Source: Haematobia irritans
Taxonomy: Eukaryota; Arthropoda; Insecta; Diptera; Muscidae
NCBI RefSeq assembly: GCF_050003625.1
Contig: NC_134397.1
Coordinates: forward strand, 219,418,537-219,482,536
DNA length: 64,000 nucleotides
Direction of reading: 5' to 3'
In this document: positions 33,051 to 43,404 of the stretch, piece by piece
How positions within the stretch are numbered: the stretch's first letter is position 1
Layout: every line of letters begins with the position of its first letter
Program-made: the position numbers and the translations under genes
Notes under the pieces: generated by a model
What the model was told of the DNA's origin: nothing
Database searches by the model: none
What the model saw: the letters and a program-made list of their open reading frames with translations, nothing else

Positions 33051-33484
33051 ATACAATTATGACACATTTAAATTTTCTAATTTTTTTGTTCATGTGCCAT
33101 CAAAGTCTTTAGAAAAGTGTTAACGGCAACTTCTATGTTTGAACGCTTTTTAGCTTTATGGTCAAGATACAAAACGTCAACAAATAAATAAAGATAAAGA
33201 CGGTTTCATTACATGTGGAGATTTTTCAGAATTATTAAAGCTAAGTTGACCCATTTTTAACTATTATCATTTAACTGTAAGAATATTTTTGCAGTGTACC
33301 TAATTTTAAACAAAAATGTGAAAATAATTAAAGGCGAAAGGGAAGGAAAAAGCCAAAATCAGTTTTAGGAGTTGTATCCACGACCGAGGCACAACGACAT
33401 ATGGGCAGGATTGCTATATTAAAGCTAAGCTGATCTTAGTCCAACAATTTTTATTTTTTCTGTAAAGATACCCATTTTTAACTA
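33050..33484. other. Repeat relic, no firm gene
   Basis: ATTAAAGCTAAG followed by CCCATTTTTAACTA occurs at 33234-33264 and again, split by extra sequence, at 33419-33485, so this is repetitive. A 31-codon EF-hand-like frame at 33154-33249 is treated as chance. Confidence 0.35.
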
Positions 33485-33602
33485 CACACAAAAAATTTTT
33501 TTGATTTCAATCACGAAAATCGCGGATTCAATCATTTTTTAATTGAAATGTCTTCAATCACGAAAATGATAGTATCAATCACCCATTTTGATTGAAAACC
33601 AA
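33485..33602. mobile_element. AATTGAT MITE, left-end fragment
   Basis: TA then CACACAAAAAAATTTTTTTG at 33483-33504, followed by CAATCACGAAA motifs and GAAATGTCTTCAATCACG, as in 8380-8461 reversed. The right end is missing. Confidence 0.6.
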
Positions 33603-33855
33603 CATAATAGTATTACAAGACAATCATTTAAAAGAATTTATTAATTTTGAAATCTCAAAATTAACGCATCTGATAAATCTGCAGTTGATAAATCTGATAA
33701 CTACCACTTACCTACTAACATCATCAAATGTATTAAAGTGAGAAGGTCTTATAAGCGAAAGAGTCAACGTGCACCTAACGCTGCGGAGGCTAATTTGTAT
33801 GGAAAATGTGCCAAGCTTTTCAGCAAATTAATTGACGAGCAGATTAGGATGTAAT
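33589..33855 (+). other. Open frame with protein-like composition, unidentified
   Basis: A frame without an initiator ATG runs about 88 codons through AT-rich DNA and ends at TAA created at the mariner target site. The second half is rich in charged residues: KVRRSYKRKSQRAPNAAEAN, then LYGKCAKLFSKLIDEQIRM. It may be an exon remnant cut by the mariner, a transposon protein piece, or chance. I do not recognise it. Confidence 0.25.
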
Positions 33856-33929
33856 AGGTTGGCTGAGAAGTATCAGGTCTAACAAAGAAAAAACATTTTT
33901 TTTCAAAATTCTGTCAAAATTCTATTTTA

Positions 33930-34933
33930 TTATTCAACATAGTTCCCTTCAAGAGCGATGCAACGATTATAACGACCTTCCAATTTTTTGATACCATTTT
34001 GGTAGTACTCCTTCGGTTTTGCCTCAAAATAGGCCTCAGTTTCGGCGATCACCTCTTCATTGCAGCCAAATTTTTTTCCTGCGAGCATCCTTTTGAGGTC
34101 TGAGAACAAGAAAACGTCGCTGGGAGCCAGATCTGGAGAATACGGTGGGTGGGGAAGCAATTCGAAGCCCAATTTATGAATTTTTGCCATCATTCTCAAT
34201 GACTTGTGGCACGGGGGCCGTTTTGCCGCGATTTCGACCTTCAAACGCTCCAATAACGCCATATAATAGTCACTGTTGATGGTTTTTCCCTTCTCAAGAT
34301 AATCGATAAAAATTATTCCATGCGCATCCCAAAAAACAGAGGCCATTAATATGCCAGCGGACTTTTGAGTCTTTCCACGCTTCGGAGATGGTTCACCGGT
34401 CGCTGTCTACTCAGCCGACTGTCGATTGGACTCAGGAGTGTAGTAATGGAGCCATGTTTCACCCATTGTCACATATCGGCGGAAAAACTCGGGTGTATTA
34501 CGAGTTAACAGCTGCAAACACCGCTCAGAATCATCAACACGTTGTTGTTTTTGGTCAAATGTGATCTCGCGCGGCACCCATTTTGCACAGAGCTTCCGCA
34601 TATCAAAATATTGATGAATGATATGACCAACACGTTCCTTTGATATTTTTAAGGCCTCTGCTATCTCGATCAACTTCATTTTACGGTCATTCAAAATCAT
34701 TTTGTGGATTTTTTTGATGTTTTCGTCGGTAACCACCTCTTTCGGGAGTCTACTGCGTTCACCGTCCTCCGTGCTCATTTCACCACGCTTGAATTTTGCA
34801 TACCAATCAATTATTGTTGATTTCCCTGGGGCAGAGTCCGGAAACTCATTATAAAGCCAAGTTTTTGCTTCCACCGTAGTTTTCCCCTTCAGAAAACGGT
34901 ATTTTATCAAAACACGAAATTCCTTTTTTCCAT
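33930..34933 (-). pseudogene. Himar1-like mariner transposase, inactivated
   Basis: Irritans-group mariner transposase, nearly identical in its readable parts to the horn-fly element Himar1 as I recall it. Damage: one A is missing in the A-run after the ATG (34931-34933); the first catalytic Asp is Gly in YVTMGETW (34461-34463); a Trp codon is TAG at 34407-34409; an in-frame loss of about 14 codons at about 34212-34216 removes the segment with the second catalytic Asp. The third acidic residue survives in PYSPDLAPSD. Helix-turn-helix segments are readable. Cannot be active. Confidence 0.9.
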
Positions 34934-35007
34934 TTTTTTCACAATAACAAAATTTGCTTCACAAAAGACGCTCTATCTCACAAACTAATTGACTCACAGA
35001 CGTCAAA

Positions 35008-35355
35008 GGGAGCCACCGTGGTGCAATGGTTAGCATGCCCGCCTTGCATACACAAGGTCGTGGGTTCGATTCCTGCTACGACCGAATACCAAAAAGTTTT
35101 TCAGCGGTGGATTATCCCACCTCAGTAATGCTGGTGACATTTCTGAGGGTTTCAAAGCTTCTCTAAGTGGTTTCACTGGAATGTGGAACGCCGTTCGGAC
35201 TCGGCTATAAAAAGGAGGTCCCTTGTCATTGAGCTTAACATGGAATCGGGCAGCACTCAGTGATAAGAGAGAAATTCACCACTGTGGTATCACAATGGAC
35301 TGAATAGTCGAAGTGAGCCTGATACATCGGGCTGCCACATAACCTAACCTAACCT
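35008..35355 (+). mobile_element. tRNA-derived SINE, full-length copy (348 bp) in the mariner
   Basis: Flanked by the 12-bp duplication ACAGACGTCAAA (34996-35007 and 35356-35367). The head is GGGAGCCACCGTGGTGCAAT with box A, and GTGGGTTCGATTCC is box B at about 35067-35080. The body contains TATAAAAAGGAGGTCCCTTG. The tail is CACAATGGACTGAATAGTCG to CCTAACCTAACCT. Other copies: 6314-6465, 52967-53531 and 58951-59090. Confidence 0.9.
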
Positions 35356-35455
35356 ACAGACGTCAAATTTTGACACGAATCTTTTGAAGGTTGATACTAT
35401 ATAAAAATAATATGCATCTATGAGTCAGACCGGGGACTTATCAGCCAATCTGTTA

Positions 35456-35960
35456 AACCGATCCCCAGATTTGGCTTGCGGAGCCTCTAAGAGAACCAAA
35501 TTTTATCCGATCCGGCTGAAATTGGTACATAGTGCTAGTATATGGTCTTTAACAAACATGCAAAAATTGGTCCACATCGGTCCATAATTATATATAGCCC
35601 CCATATAAACCGATTTCCAGATTTGTCCTCCGGAGCCTTTTGGAAGAGCAAAATTCATCCGATCCGGTTGAAATTTGGTACGTGGTGTTATTATATGGTC
35701 TTTAACAAAGATGCAAAAATTGCTCCACATCGGTCCATAATTATATATAGCCCCCATATAAACCGATCCCCAGATTTGATCTCCGGAGCCTCTTGGAGAA
35801 GCAAAATTCATCCGATCCGGTTGAAATTTGGAACGTGGTGTTAGTATATGGCCGCTAATAACCATGCCAAAATTGGTCCATATCGGTCTATAGTTATATA
35901 TAGCCGATCCCCAATCACACCAATAATTGGTCCATATCGGTTCATAATCATGGTTGCCAC
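35456..35960. mobile_element. 153-bp-unit repeat fragment, subfamily B
   Basis: Units with TATATATAGCCCCCATATAA, ACCGATCCCCAGATTTG and CATCCGATCCGGTTGAAATT. It starts abruptly at the mariner end and runs into a 29-bp array. The overlapping 100- and 120-codon frames are repeat translations. Confidence 0.7.
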
Positions 35961-35974
35961 TCGAACCAAAAGTA

Positions 35975-36370
35975 ATCTACCAAAATTTTATTTCTATAGA
36001 AAACTTTGTCAACATTTTATTTCTATAGAAAATTTTGTCAAAATTTTTGTTCTATAGAAAATTTTGTCAAAATTTTATTTCTATAGAAATTTTGTCAAAA
36101 TTTTATTTCTATAGAAAATTTTGTCAAAATTTTATTTCTATAGAAAATTTTGTCAAAATTTTATTTCTATAGAAAACTTTGTCAAAATTTTATTTCTATA
36201 AAAAATTTTATTTCTATAAAAAATTTTGTCAAAATTTTATGTCTATAGAGAATTTTGTCAAAATTTTATTTCTATAGAAAATGTTGTCAAAATTTTATTT
36301 TGTCATAATTTTATTTCTATAGAAACTTTTGTCAACATTTTATTTCTATAGAAAATTTTGTCAAACTTAA
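35975..36370 (+). repeat. 29-bp unit array, forward orientation
   Basis: About thirteen units, several perfect, so among the youngest arrays here. Confidence 0.9.
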
Positions 36371-38164
36371 TTATATACGTATTTAATCGGCCTTTTTATA
36401 CCCACCACCATAGAATGGTGACGGGGGTATAATAAGTTTGTCATTCCGTTTGTAACACATCGAAATATCGATTTCCGACTATATAAAGTATATATATTCT
36501 TGATCAGGGAGAAATTCTAAGACGATATAACGATGTCCGTCTATCCGTCTGTCAGTCTGTCTGTCTGTCTGTTGTAATCACGCTACAGTCTTCAATAATG
36601 AAGCAATCGTGCTGAAATTTTGCACAAACTCGTCTTTTGTCTGCAGGCAGGTCAAGTTCGAAGATGGGCTATATCGGTCCAGGTTTTGGTATAGTCCCCA
36701 TATAAACCGACCTCCCGATTTGGGGTCTTGGGCTTATAGAAATCGTAGTTTTTATCAAATTTGCCTGAAATTTGAAATCTAGAGGTATTTTATGACCATA
36801 AAGAGGTGTGCCAAAAATGGTGAGTATCGGTCCATGTTTTGTTATAGCCCCCAATATACCGATCTCCCGATTTTATTTCTTGGGCTTATAGAAACCGCAG
36901 TTTTTATTCAATTTACCTGAAATTGGAAATCTAGAGGTATTGTAGGACCACAAATACGTGTGCCAAAAATTGTGAGTATTGGTCCATGTTTTGGTATGGT
37001 CCCCATATAAAACGACCTCCCGATTTGGGGTCTTGGGCTTATAGAAATCGTAGTTTTTATCCAATTTGCCTAAAATTTAAAATCTAGAGGTATTGTAGGA
37101 CCACAAATACGTGTGCCAAAAATTGTGAGTATCGGTCCATATTTTGGTATAGCCCCCATATAGATCGATCTCCCGATTTTACTTCTTGGGCTTATAGAAA
37201 CCGCAGTTTTTATTCAATTTACCTGAAATTGGAAATCTAGAGGTATTGTAGGACCACAAATACGTGTGCCAAAAATTGTGAGTATCGGTCCATGTTTTGG
37301 TATGGTCCCCATATAAAACGCGCTCCCGATTTGGGGTCGTGGTCTTATAGTAACCATAGTTTTTATCCCATTTGTCTGAAATTGGAAATCTAGAAGTATT
37401 TTAGGGCCATAAAGAGGTGTGCCGAAAATGGAGAGTATCGGTCCATATTTTGGTATAGCCCCCATATAGACCAATTTCCCGATTTTACTTCTTGGGCTTC
37501 TAGAATCCGAAATTTTTATCCTATTTGCTTGAAATTGGAAATCTAGAGGTATTTTCGGGTCATAAAGAGGTGTGCCGAAAACGGTGAGTATCGGTCCATA
37601 TTTTAGTATAGCCCCCATAAGAGCGATCTCCCGATTTAACTCCTTCTGTTTCTAGAAACCGTAGTTTTTATCTGATTTGCCTGAAATTGTAAATATTCTG
37701 GTATTTTAGGTTCACAAAAACGTGTATCGGATTAAGTTTTTATCGGTCCATTTGGTAATGCATCCATATAGACCGACTTCACTTCTTGAGGGTGTTAGGC
37801 GCACTGATCATGAAAATTGCTTGAAACTCAATGTAAAATTTCCAGATTTTACTTCTACAGATTTAAGATTTCAAATCAAGACGTTCCCAGCAAAAAAAGA
37901 GCTTCCAAAAATGTAGTTTGGATCCCCAATCTGTGATCCGGAAGTAGTGCAAACTTGGATCATCTCCAATGAATTTTACATTGGCTTGTCATAGGACGGA
38001 AGTACTCCCTTTTTGGATCCTTTGCATTGCTTTAGAAGCTGTGCCCTGGAAGTTAATTTGAATGAAGAAATTTAAAAAGCGAAAAAAAAATTTCTTTCAA
38101 CCAATTTCATCCATATGTTTTATTACACACTTATTTTCCTATTATCTAATTTTTACAATTTGAA

Positions 38165-38635
38165 AAACTTTTTCGCTCCGACCAAGGATTGAACCTGGGT
38201 TTGCTGGCACCATAACAGAACGCCTTAGCACACTCAGCCACAAACGGCATTGAACATAAAGCGTCGAAAGGTCAATTCAAATGTTTGTGATATGATCGTA
38301 ATACGCACCAAGGAATAACATTCTAATTGCTTCTTGAGATGTTCTTTATTAGTATGAACGAAAAAATAAGAAGCGCAGGTTCAAATCTCACCAGCGGCAA
38401 TTTTTTTTATCAAATATTTTTCTAAAAAATTATTTTTTATGTCATGCATCGTTTTTATTTTTTATTTTCGGCATATATTTTCGTATAAATATATTTTTTC
38501 CATTAAAAATCAACAAAAAATAAAAAATAAAAATTCTCGTAATTTGCAAAACCTTCTCAAAAGAACTTCCATGGAAGCGAAAAAGTCAAACGATACAGGT
38601 TCAAATCCCAGCGGGGATGAAATTTATTTTTTTTA
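38165..38635. mobile_element. tRNA-like modules (SINE relics)
   Basis: On the minus strand near 38250-38170: GTGGCTGAGTGTGCTAAGGC (box A-like) and CCCAGGTTCAATCCTTGG (box B). On the plus strand, GCAGGTTCAAATCTCACC (about 38378) and ACAGGTTCAAATCCCAGC (about 38597) repeat a box B-like core before T-rich tails. No intact cloverleaf was found. Confidence 0.5.
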
Positions 38636-38760
38636 TTACTTTTTTACTTTTTTTATTAATTTTCTATTTTTTTAGTTTTTTTATTAGTTTTCTATTTTTT
38701 TTTTAATTTAATTGTGCAAAATTTGCATTTAAAATAGCCTGATTGCGTTCTTTCCAATAC

Positions 38761-38922
38761 TTGTCCACAAGGACTGCTTCGGAAGTGGAAAAAAATCGTT
38801 GGGGGATCCCACGATGCGCTTTAGAAGAAATGTTTGTGGACTTGTCCAAAAGGACTGCATTGGAAGTTGAAAAAACTCGATGGCGGATTCTGGGATGGGC
38901 TTTAAAAGAAATGTTTGTGGAA
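38761..38922 (+). repeat. 81-bp tandem duplication
   Basis: TTGTCCACAAGGACTGC at 38761 and TTGTCCAAAAGGACTGC at 38842 start two units ending GAAATGTTTGTGGA. The period is 81 bp (27 codons), so a 93-codon frame at 38743-39024 reads through both with related peptides (EVEKNRW/EVEKTRW). Probably non-coding. Confidence 0.6.
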
Positions 38923-39189
38923 CAACTTCCAATTTTTTTTGCTGGGTTATTTTATAATTTTCTTGCACACTTACAAGAGATGTTAATGATTCCTCTAAAA
39001 CTCAAACAAAAATGGTTCTTATAAATCCAGAATCTGATATGGTCCTCATAGGTGAAATCTTTAAATTTATCTTCGGGGAGTGTCCTCAAGCCCTCCTGAA
39101 ATTTCAAAGGAAACCCTAATATTTGGTTCATGGTGGTGGGTACTTAAGATTCGGCCCGGCCGAACTTTGTGCTGTATATACTTGTTTTT

Positions 39190-40570
39190 AATCATCTTGA
39201 TTTGCATGCACGCACATCTTTGTTTATGGTACCCGTTTACCCTCAATGAACTTTGTTTGGCTTCAAAAAATAATTCCAACAATAGAAGAAAACTTCTAAA
39301 ATGTCGTTTCCTAGAAACACAAACAGAAACGATTCTTGTCGCATAATATTTAATGCATTCCTCATGTATATTTAACTCTAAACTTTACATATCTGTATAT
39401 TTTTTTTTCGATTCACAAACTCACGTCTATCAGATTTTAATTTTTTTCGCCCGTCCTTTAAAAAATTCAAGTTTTGATTACAGTAAATAAAGGCTTTCGA
39501 CCAATCTGACACGACAAAAATATTTTTTTTTTCAAATTTTATGGTTATGTTTGCTGGGTTGCCTCCAAATTCATTCAAACACTCGAACTCTAAGCATCCC
39601 CTTATAAGTGCAGTAAATATTCTCCGAAATAAACCTTTGAGTCATCGAGGATTTTTGTCTTTTCATTATGGGACTTAATTTAGCTAGACAGCTAAAGCAA
39701 ATATTGAATTGAATCGTTTCAAGTTTAAAATTGTGGCATACTATGCACGCACACACACACACACACACCCTCAAGCAAATGCATAAACCATTCTTCAAAA
39801 GACCAAATGCAACTAAGGCTAAAGTGGCAACATCAACAACAACAAATCTCATGTACTGAATGTTGCACAATGACATTGTGTGGTTATTAGTAATGATGCT
39901 GTTGATATACTGGGAGATTGTGCATTTGTCCTATTTGTTTGACACATGTCCTTTTTGGGAAAAGGGGTTTATTTCTTGCCTTGGGGTGAAATGGTACAAT
40001 GCCGTCTGCACCTGTTTAGTTTTCTTTGAGATTATCAGCAAATAGCCATTCAAGTGGTTATGTCTATATGAGGTATTTCTCATTCAGATCTTGAAGAGGA
40101 CCTTGCCATAGGACATGTCTCTTGTTCTGCTTTACCATTTCAAGTCGAACCAATTAATAGTGTTGGTATTTCTTTTAGCCTCATTATATTTATATATTTG
40201 AATTTTAAGAAAATAATTCGTATCTGACAAATTGCTAGCTTGAAATCATTTACAAAAGCCACTTTAAAATGGTAGTTGAATGAAATGCTTAGGGTTGCAT
40301 TATTATTAAAAAAAAAAAAAAAGAATTATTTTCTATATTATGCTTTTGTGGAAGAATTGATTTAAATTGAAATGTGTCCTTCTGTCTGGCCAAGTATTCG
40401 TGTTATCAAAGTATAGGTCGTATTTATCGCTTAATTATATTAAACAAATTATGTACCCTCAGAAAAAAAGCCAAAGGCTCTTTAATTTGGCTCATGTAAA
40501 TTAGTTGATTTTAGATAGATTTTGTGGTTACTTAAATACCTTGAAAACAAAAATGAGGAACAAAGGTTTT
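39190..40570. other. No gene seen
   Basis: Ordinary AT-rich DNA with a (CA)n run at 39749-39769. The minus-strand frame at 39571-39876 is a microsatellite-spanning translation. Confidence 0.35.
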
Positions 40571-40573
40571 ATA

Positions 40574-40687
40574 CACTGAAAAAAATATTAATGTGGTATT
40601 GAAGATTAATTTTAGGATGAGCACTTTACACAATATTAAGGATAAATTACTTTAAAATAATGAAATTTTAATTAAAGAAAGTTTATA
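40574..40687. mobile_element. TA/CAC-type MITE fragment
   Basis: TA followed by CACTGAAAAAAATATTAATG at 40572-40593 resembles the ends of other CAC/A-rich elements. It is cut off by the DD37E copy at 40688. Confidence 0.4.
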
Positions 40688-41705
40688 AAGGGTGAGACGG
40701 TCAAAATTTGGTCAAGGGAAAACGTGTGTAAATCGGTGAAATTGTTTAATTAAAAAATCAAATTAAATTTCTTTTTCAAGTTCAATTAGTATAAAATTCA
40801 GGAAAAATATTCAGTTAGGCTTTCGCTTTTCCAAATCCGAATTGCCGGGCCTCACGCTTGACACCTACCATCAGATTTTGTACAGCCACCTTGTCCACCT
40901 TCTTCGCCGCAGAAAGCCAGTTTGCCTTGAACTGGTGCTCGTTCTTAGCAGTTTTTTTGGTCTTCTTTAGGTTCCGCTTGACAATAGCCCAGTATTTCTC
41001 AATTGGACGGAGCTCTGGCGTGTTGGGAGGGTACTTGTCCTTGGGAACCACCTGCACGTTGTTGGCGGCGTACCACTCCATGGCCTTTTTACCGTAATGG
41101 CAAGATGCCAAATCCGGCCAAAACAGTACGGAACAACCGTGTTTCTTCAGGAAAGGCAGCAGACGTTTATTCAAACAATCTTTCACGTAAATTTCTTGGC
41201 TGACAGTCCCGGAAGCTATGAAAATGCTGCTTTTCAAGCCACAGGTACAGATGGCTTGCCAAACCAGATATTTCTTTGCGAACTTTGACAGTTTTATGTG
41301 CTTGAAAATATCTGCTACCTTTCCCCTTCCTTTTGCCATATAAAACACCTGTCCCGGAAGCTGCTTGTAGTCGGCTTTGACGTAGGTTTCGTCGTCCATT
41401 ACCACGCAGTCAAACTTCGTCAGCATCGTCGTGTACAGCCTCCGGGATCGCGCTTTGGCCGTCGTATTTTGTTTATCATTGCGATTTGGAGTCACTACCT
41501 TCTTGTAAGTCGATAGTCCGGCTCGTTTTTTGGCTCGATGCACGGTTGCAGACGATACACCCAGCTTATTTGCGGCATCTCGGAGAGAGAGGTTAGGGCT
41601 TCGCTTGAAACTACCGGCAACTCTCTTTGTCGTCTCAGCGGCTTCCGGTTTTCGATTTCCCCCCGATCCAGACTTCCTGGCTGTCGACAAACGTTCCCCA
41701 AACAC
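40688..41705 (-). mobile_element. DD37E Tc1/mariner transposon, copy 2, 5'-truncated
   Basis: The 3' terminal repeat (AAGGGTGAGACGGTCAAAAT at 40688, after TA) is intact. The other end is missing: at 41706-41720 the element gives way to the end of a 153-bp-unit element. Confidence 0.85.
40815..41705 (-). pseudogene. DD37E transposase, N-terminally truncated but otherwise open
   Basis: A 296-residue frame from VFGERLSTARKSG to the C-terminus (FGFGKAKA, stop). It lacks about 44 N-terminal residues present in copy 1, including the first helix-turn-helix. The catalytic triad is intact: VVMDDETY, FWPDLASCHY and LRPIEKYW, with 37 residues between the last two. The methionine at 41705 is at the truncation boundary and is not the natural start. 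It diverges from copy 1 at several residues. Could bind catalytic metals but probably cannot recognise its ends. Confidence 0.85.
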
Positions 41706-41719
41706 TTTAATTACATTTG

Positions 41720-41768
41720 TAACGGAATGACAAAGTTAATATACCCCCATCCTATGGTGGAGTGTACT
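41720..41768. mobile_element. Terminal fragment of a 153-bp-unit element, subfamily B
   Basis: AACGGAATGACAAAGTTAAT followed by CATCCTATGGTGGAG matches the last bases of the window (63956-63998). Confidence 0.75.
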
Positions 41769-41772
41769 CTCA

Positions 41773-42018
41773 ATTCTAACGGCCAAATTGCTATAACATT
41801 AAATGTGTACAAATCATGTAAAGCATTATGTTAGTAACACGCTCACAATAGGTTTTTCCATGTGAAATATATTGTGAATTATCAACAAACACCAAATTAT
41901 AGCAAATATAATCAAATGATGACACACGCACAATAGCGTTTCCTATTATATCTATTGTGAATGGTAAACACATGCATATTCAAAATTACAGCAGTTTTAT
42001 ACACCTGGCCGTTAGAAT
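41773..42018. mobile_element. Small MITE with ATTCTAACGGCCA ends, 246 bp
   Basis: ATTCTAACGGCCA at 41773-41785 and its exact complement at 42006-42018. The interior has repeated CACAATAG and ATTGTGAAT motifs. No second copy in the window; superfamily unknown. Confidence 0.7.
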
Positions 42019-42019
42019 C

Positions 42020-43020
42020 AAACTTTAATAGCTTGACAATAAACATAATGGTTTGAGATATGCTTGAAATCAGCAAGGTTTCAAATGCTAAGATAAAATG
42101 TTAGATGAGTATTGTAGTGAAAAACAAAATAGGTTCTAAACTAGAAACGTACTCATACAGTGGAATTCGCCATAATATCAGCAATAATCCAATTAAATTT
42201 ACAAAGCATTCCATCTCAAAGACATCCCAATTTCAGTTGCATTAACATATTTTGTTAATATTTTCAATCAGAAGTTATATGAAAATAAAAGCTCTTCTGA
42301 ATACTAGGGGCGATAACAAATTTAAGCTATACATCATTTTTGTCAACTTTGAATATATCGTAATTGCAAAAATTAAATCTTTAACAATTTTGAGCTTTGT
42401 AATATTTTGAATATTGATTTATTTAATTATTTTTCCATTTATTGATAGAAGTGTCGATTTGCTATCAAAGTGGACGATCCATAATGTTACGAAAAAGTGA
42501 CTATGGTAAAGATGATGAAATCGAACTTTGAAATTATTGCATAGAATTATAAATATTTTGTGGCCTCAATCACCGAAATGATCATCGATATAAATTAAAG
42601 GAATTAATTAATGTGATTAAAAATTTAATTAACTCAATGCAATTGTAGGATTGCGTTGATTAAAAAAATATCTAGATCACTTAAGTTTTTATTTATTTCT
42701 TAATAGAAAAAAAAATTAATGCCGCCGGGTAGTGAAAATATTACCAGGGTTTTATACCGTTAAATATTCCCTTATAAATTTAGACATCGACACCTAAATG
42801 GTATCAACAATTAGTGACAATCTATTCCCTGAGGAAATTATCAGCACTTGTTATCACTTTGAAATCAGTTTGTACAGCATTTTCACTTCAAATTTCACTT
42901 CGAGTAAAATCTTTTTAAAAAAAAATGAATAATTTTTTCAACTTAACTTCAACTTAAAAAACATATTCATATAATCTCATGTGTAGAACATTTTAATTAT
43001 GCATAGGTATGTATACAATA
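42020..43020. other. No gene; AATTGAT MITE relic near 42575-42720
   Basis: AT-rich. AATGATCATCGATATAAATT and GATTAAAAATTTAATTAACT near 42570-42640 resemble the AATTGAT MITE. Confidence 0.35.
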
Positions 43021-43023
43021 TTT

Positions 43024-43161
43024 TTATAATATTAAATTGAACCGACGGGCTTTTTGGGCAGCAATTAAATCAATGACTTCTTCAGTCGGCACATTTATTC
43101 GGCGATGAACCGACATTAATGCCAATTCTTTGAGTCTACTCTCGCTAGTCGAATTTCTAAG
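43024..43161 (-). pseudogene. hAT transposase C-terminal dimerisation region, split by a MITE
   Basis: The minus strand encodes LRNSTSESRLKELALMSVHR and RINVPTEEVIDLIAAQKARR, then FNLIL and a stop. The R-x-S/T-x-x-E-x-RL-x-x-LALM-x-x-HR pattern is the hAT-family C-terminal dimerisation motif. Directly upstream of a 240-bp MITE the sequence QPWKRLKTY at about 43413-43437 continues the same protein in frame (K-T-Y then L-R-N-S). The N-terminal remainder is not recognisable. Confidence 0.7.
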
Positions 43162-43163
43162 AT

Positions 43164-43404
43164 AAGGTAAGTACTATGTTCGCTTTTCGCGTTGAAATCT
43201 TCGTGGTTACTTTATTAAAACAGTTCAATATAAAGCGGACAAATTAACACAATTGATGCGTAGTTTCTTGTTCCTCTATATTTCGGTAAGACTTTACAGG
43301 AATAAGTTTGTTTTCATTTATAATTTTGATTATTTAAGGAAAAGTAATCGCGAAAATAAAGTGGTTTTCAACTCGAAAACCGAACATAGTACCTACCCAT
43401 ACGT
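43164..43404. mobile_element. MITE with GTACTATGTTCG ends inside the hAT gene
   Basis: The ends are inverted: AGGTAAGTACTATGTTCG on the left and GGTAGGTACTATGTTCGG on the other strand at the right. Restoring the interrupted hAT frame implies a short (about 3-bp) target duplication, ATA/TAT, which would fit a PIF/Harbinger-like origin. A second copy is at 46151-46365. Confidence 0.65.

Larger units (their letters stand above)
33854..35453 (-). mobile_element. Himar1-like mariner, interrupted by a SINE
   Basis: The right terminal repeat (35427-35453), read on the minus strand, begins ACAGATTGGCTGATAAGTCC; the left end is ATAGGTTGGCTGAGAAGTAT. Both lie next to TA. Without the 348-bp SINE and its 12-bp duplication the element is about 1.24 kb, close to the usual 1.29 kb of irritans-type mariners minus a 42-bp deletion. 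The transposase is on the minus strand. Confidence 0.9.
37886..38946. mobile_element. Element with CCCAGCAAAAAAA inverted ends, 1.06 kb
   Basis: The left end is CCCAGCAAAAAAAGAGCTTC; the right end on the other strand is CCCAGCAAAAAAAATTGGAA. It contains three tRNA-like box B sequences and an 81-bp tandem duplication. A related end is at 25769. No transposase, and the target duplication is unclear. Confidence 0.55.
36391..39185. mobile_element. 153-bp-unit element, subfamily C, interrupted
   Basis: Starts TTTTTATACCCACCACCATA, has a TCTG microsatellite at about 36545-36572, then units with TATAGCCCCCATATAGA and GGTCTTGGGCTTATAG at 36691, 36844, 36998, 37150, 37303, 37457 and 37610 (period about 153). 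The other end (CATGGTGGTGGGTACTTAAG, then ATTCGGCCCGGCCGAA) lies at 39129-39165, beyond the CCCAGC element inserted at 37886-38946. Confidence 0.7.

Noticed and set aside
33154..33249. EF-hand-like peptide (NKDKDGFITCGDF) in a 31-codon frame
   Set aside because: It lies in repeat relic sequence: its 3' part recurs at 33419-33485. It has no clear splice sites, and the last loop position is Asp rather than Glu. Probably chance.
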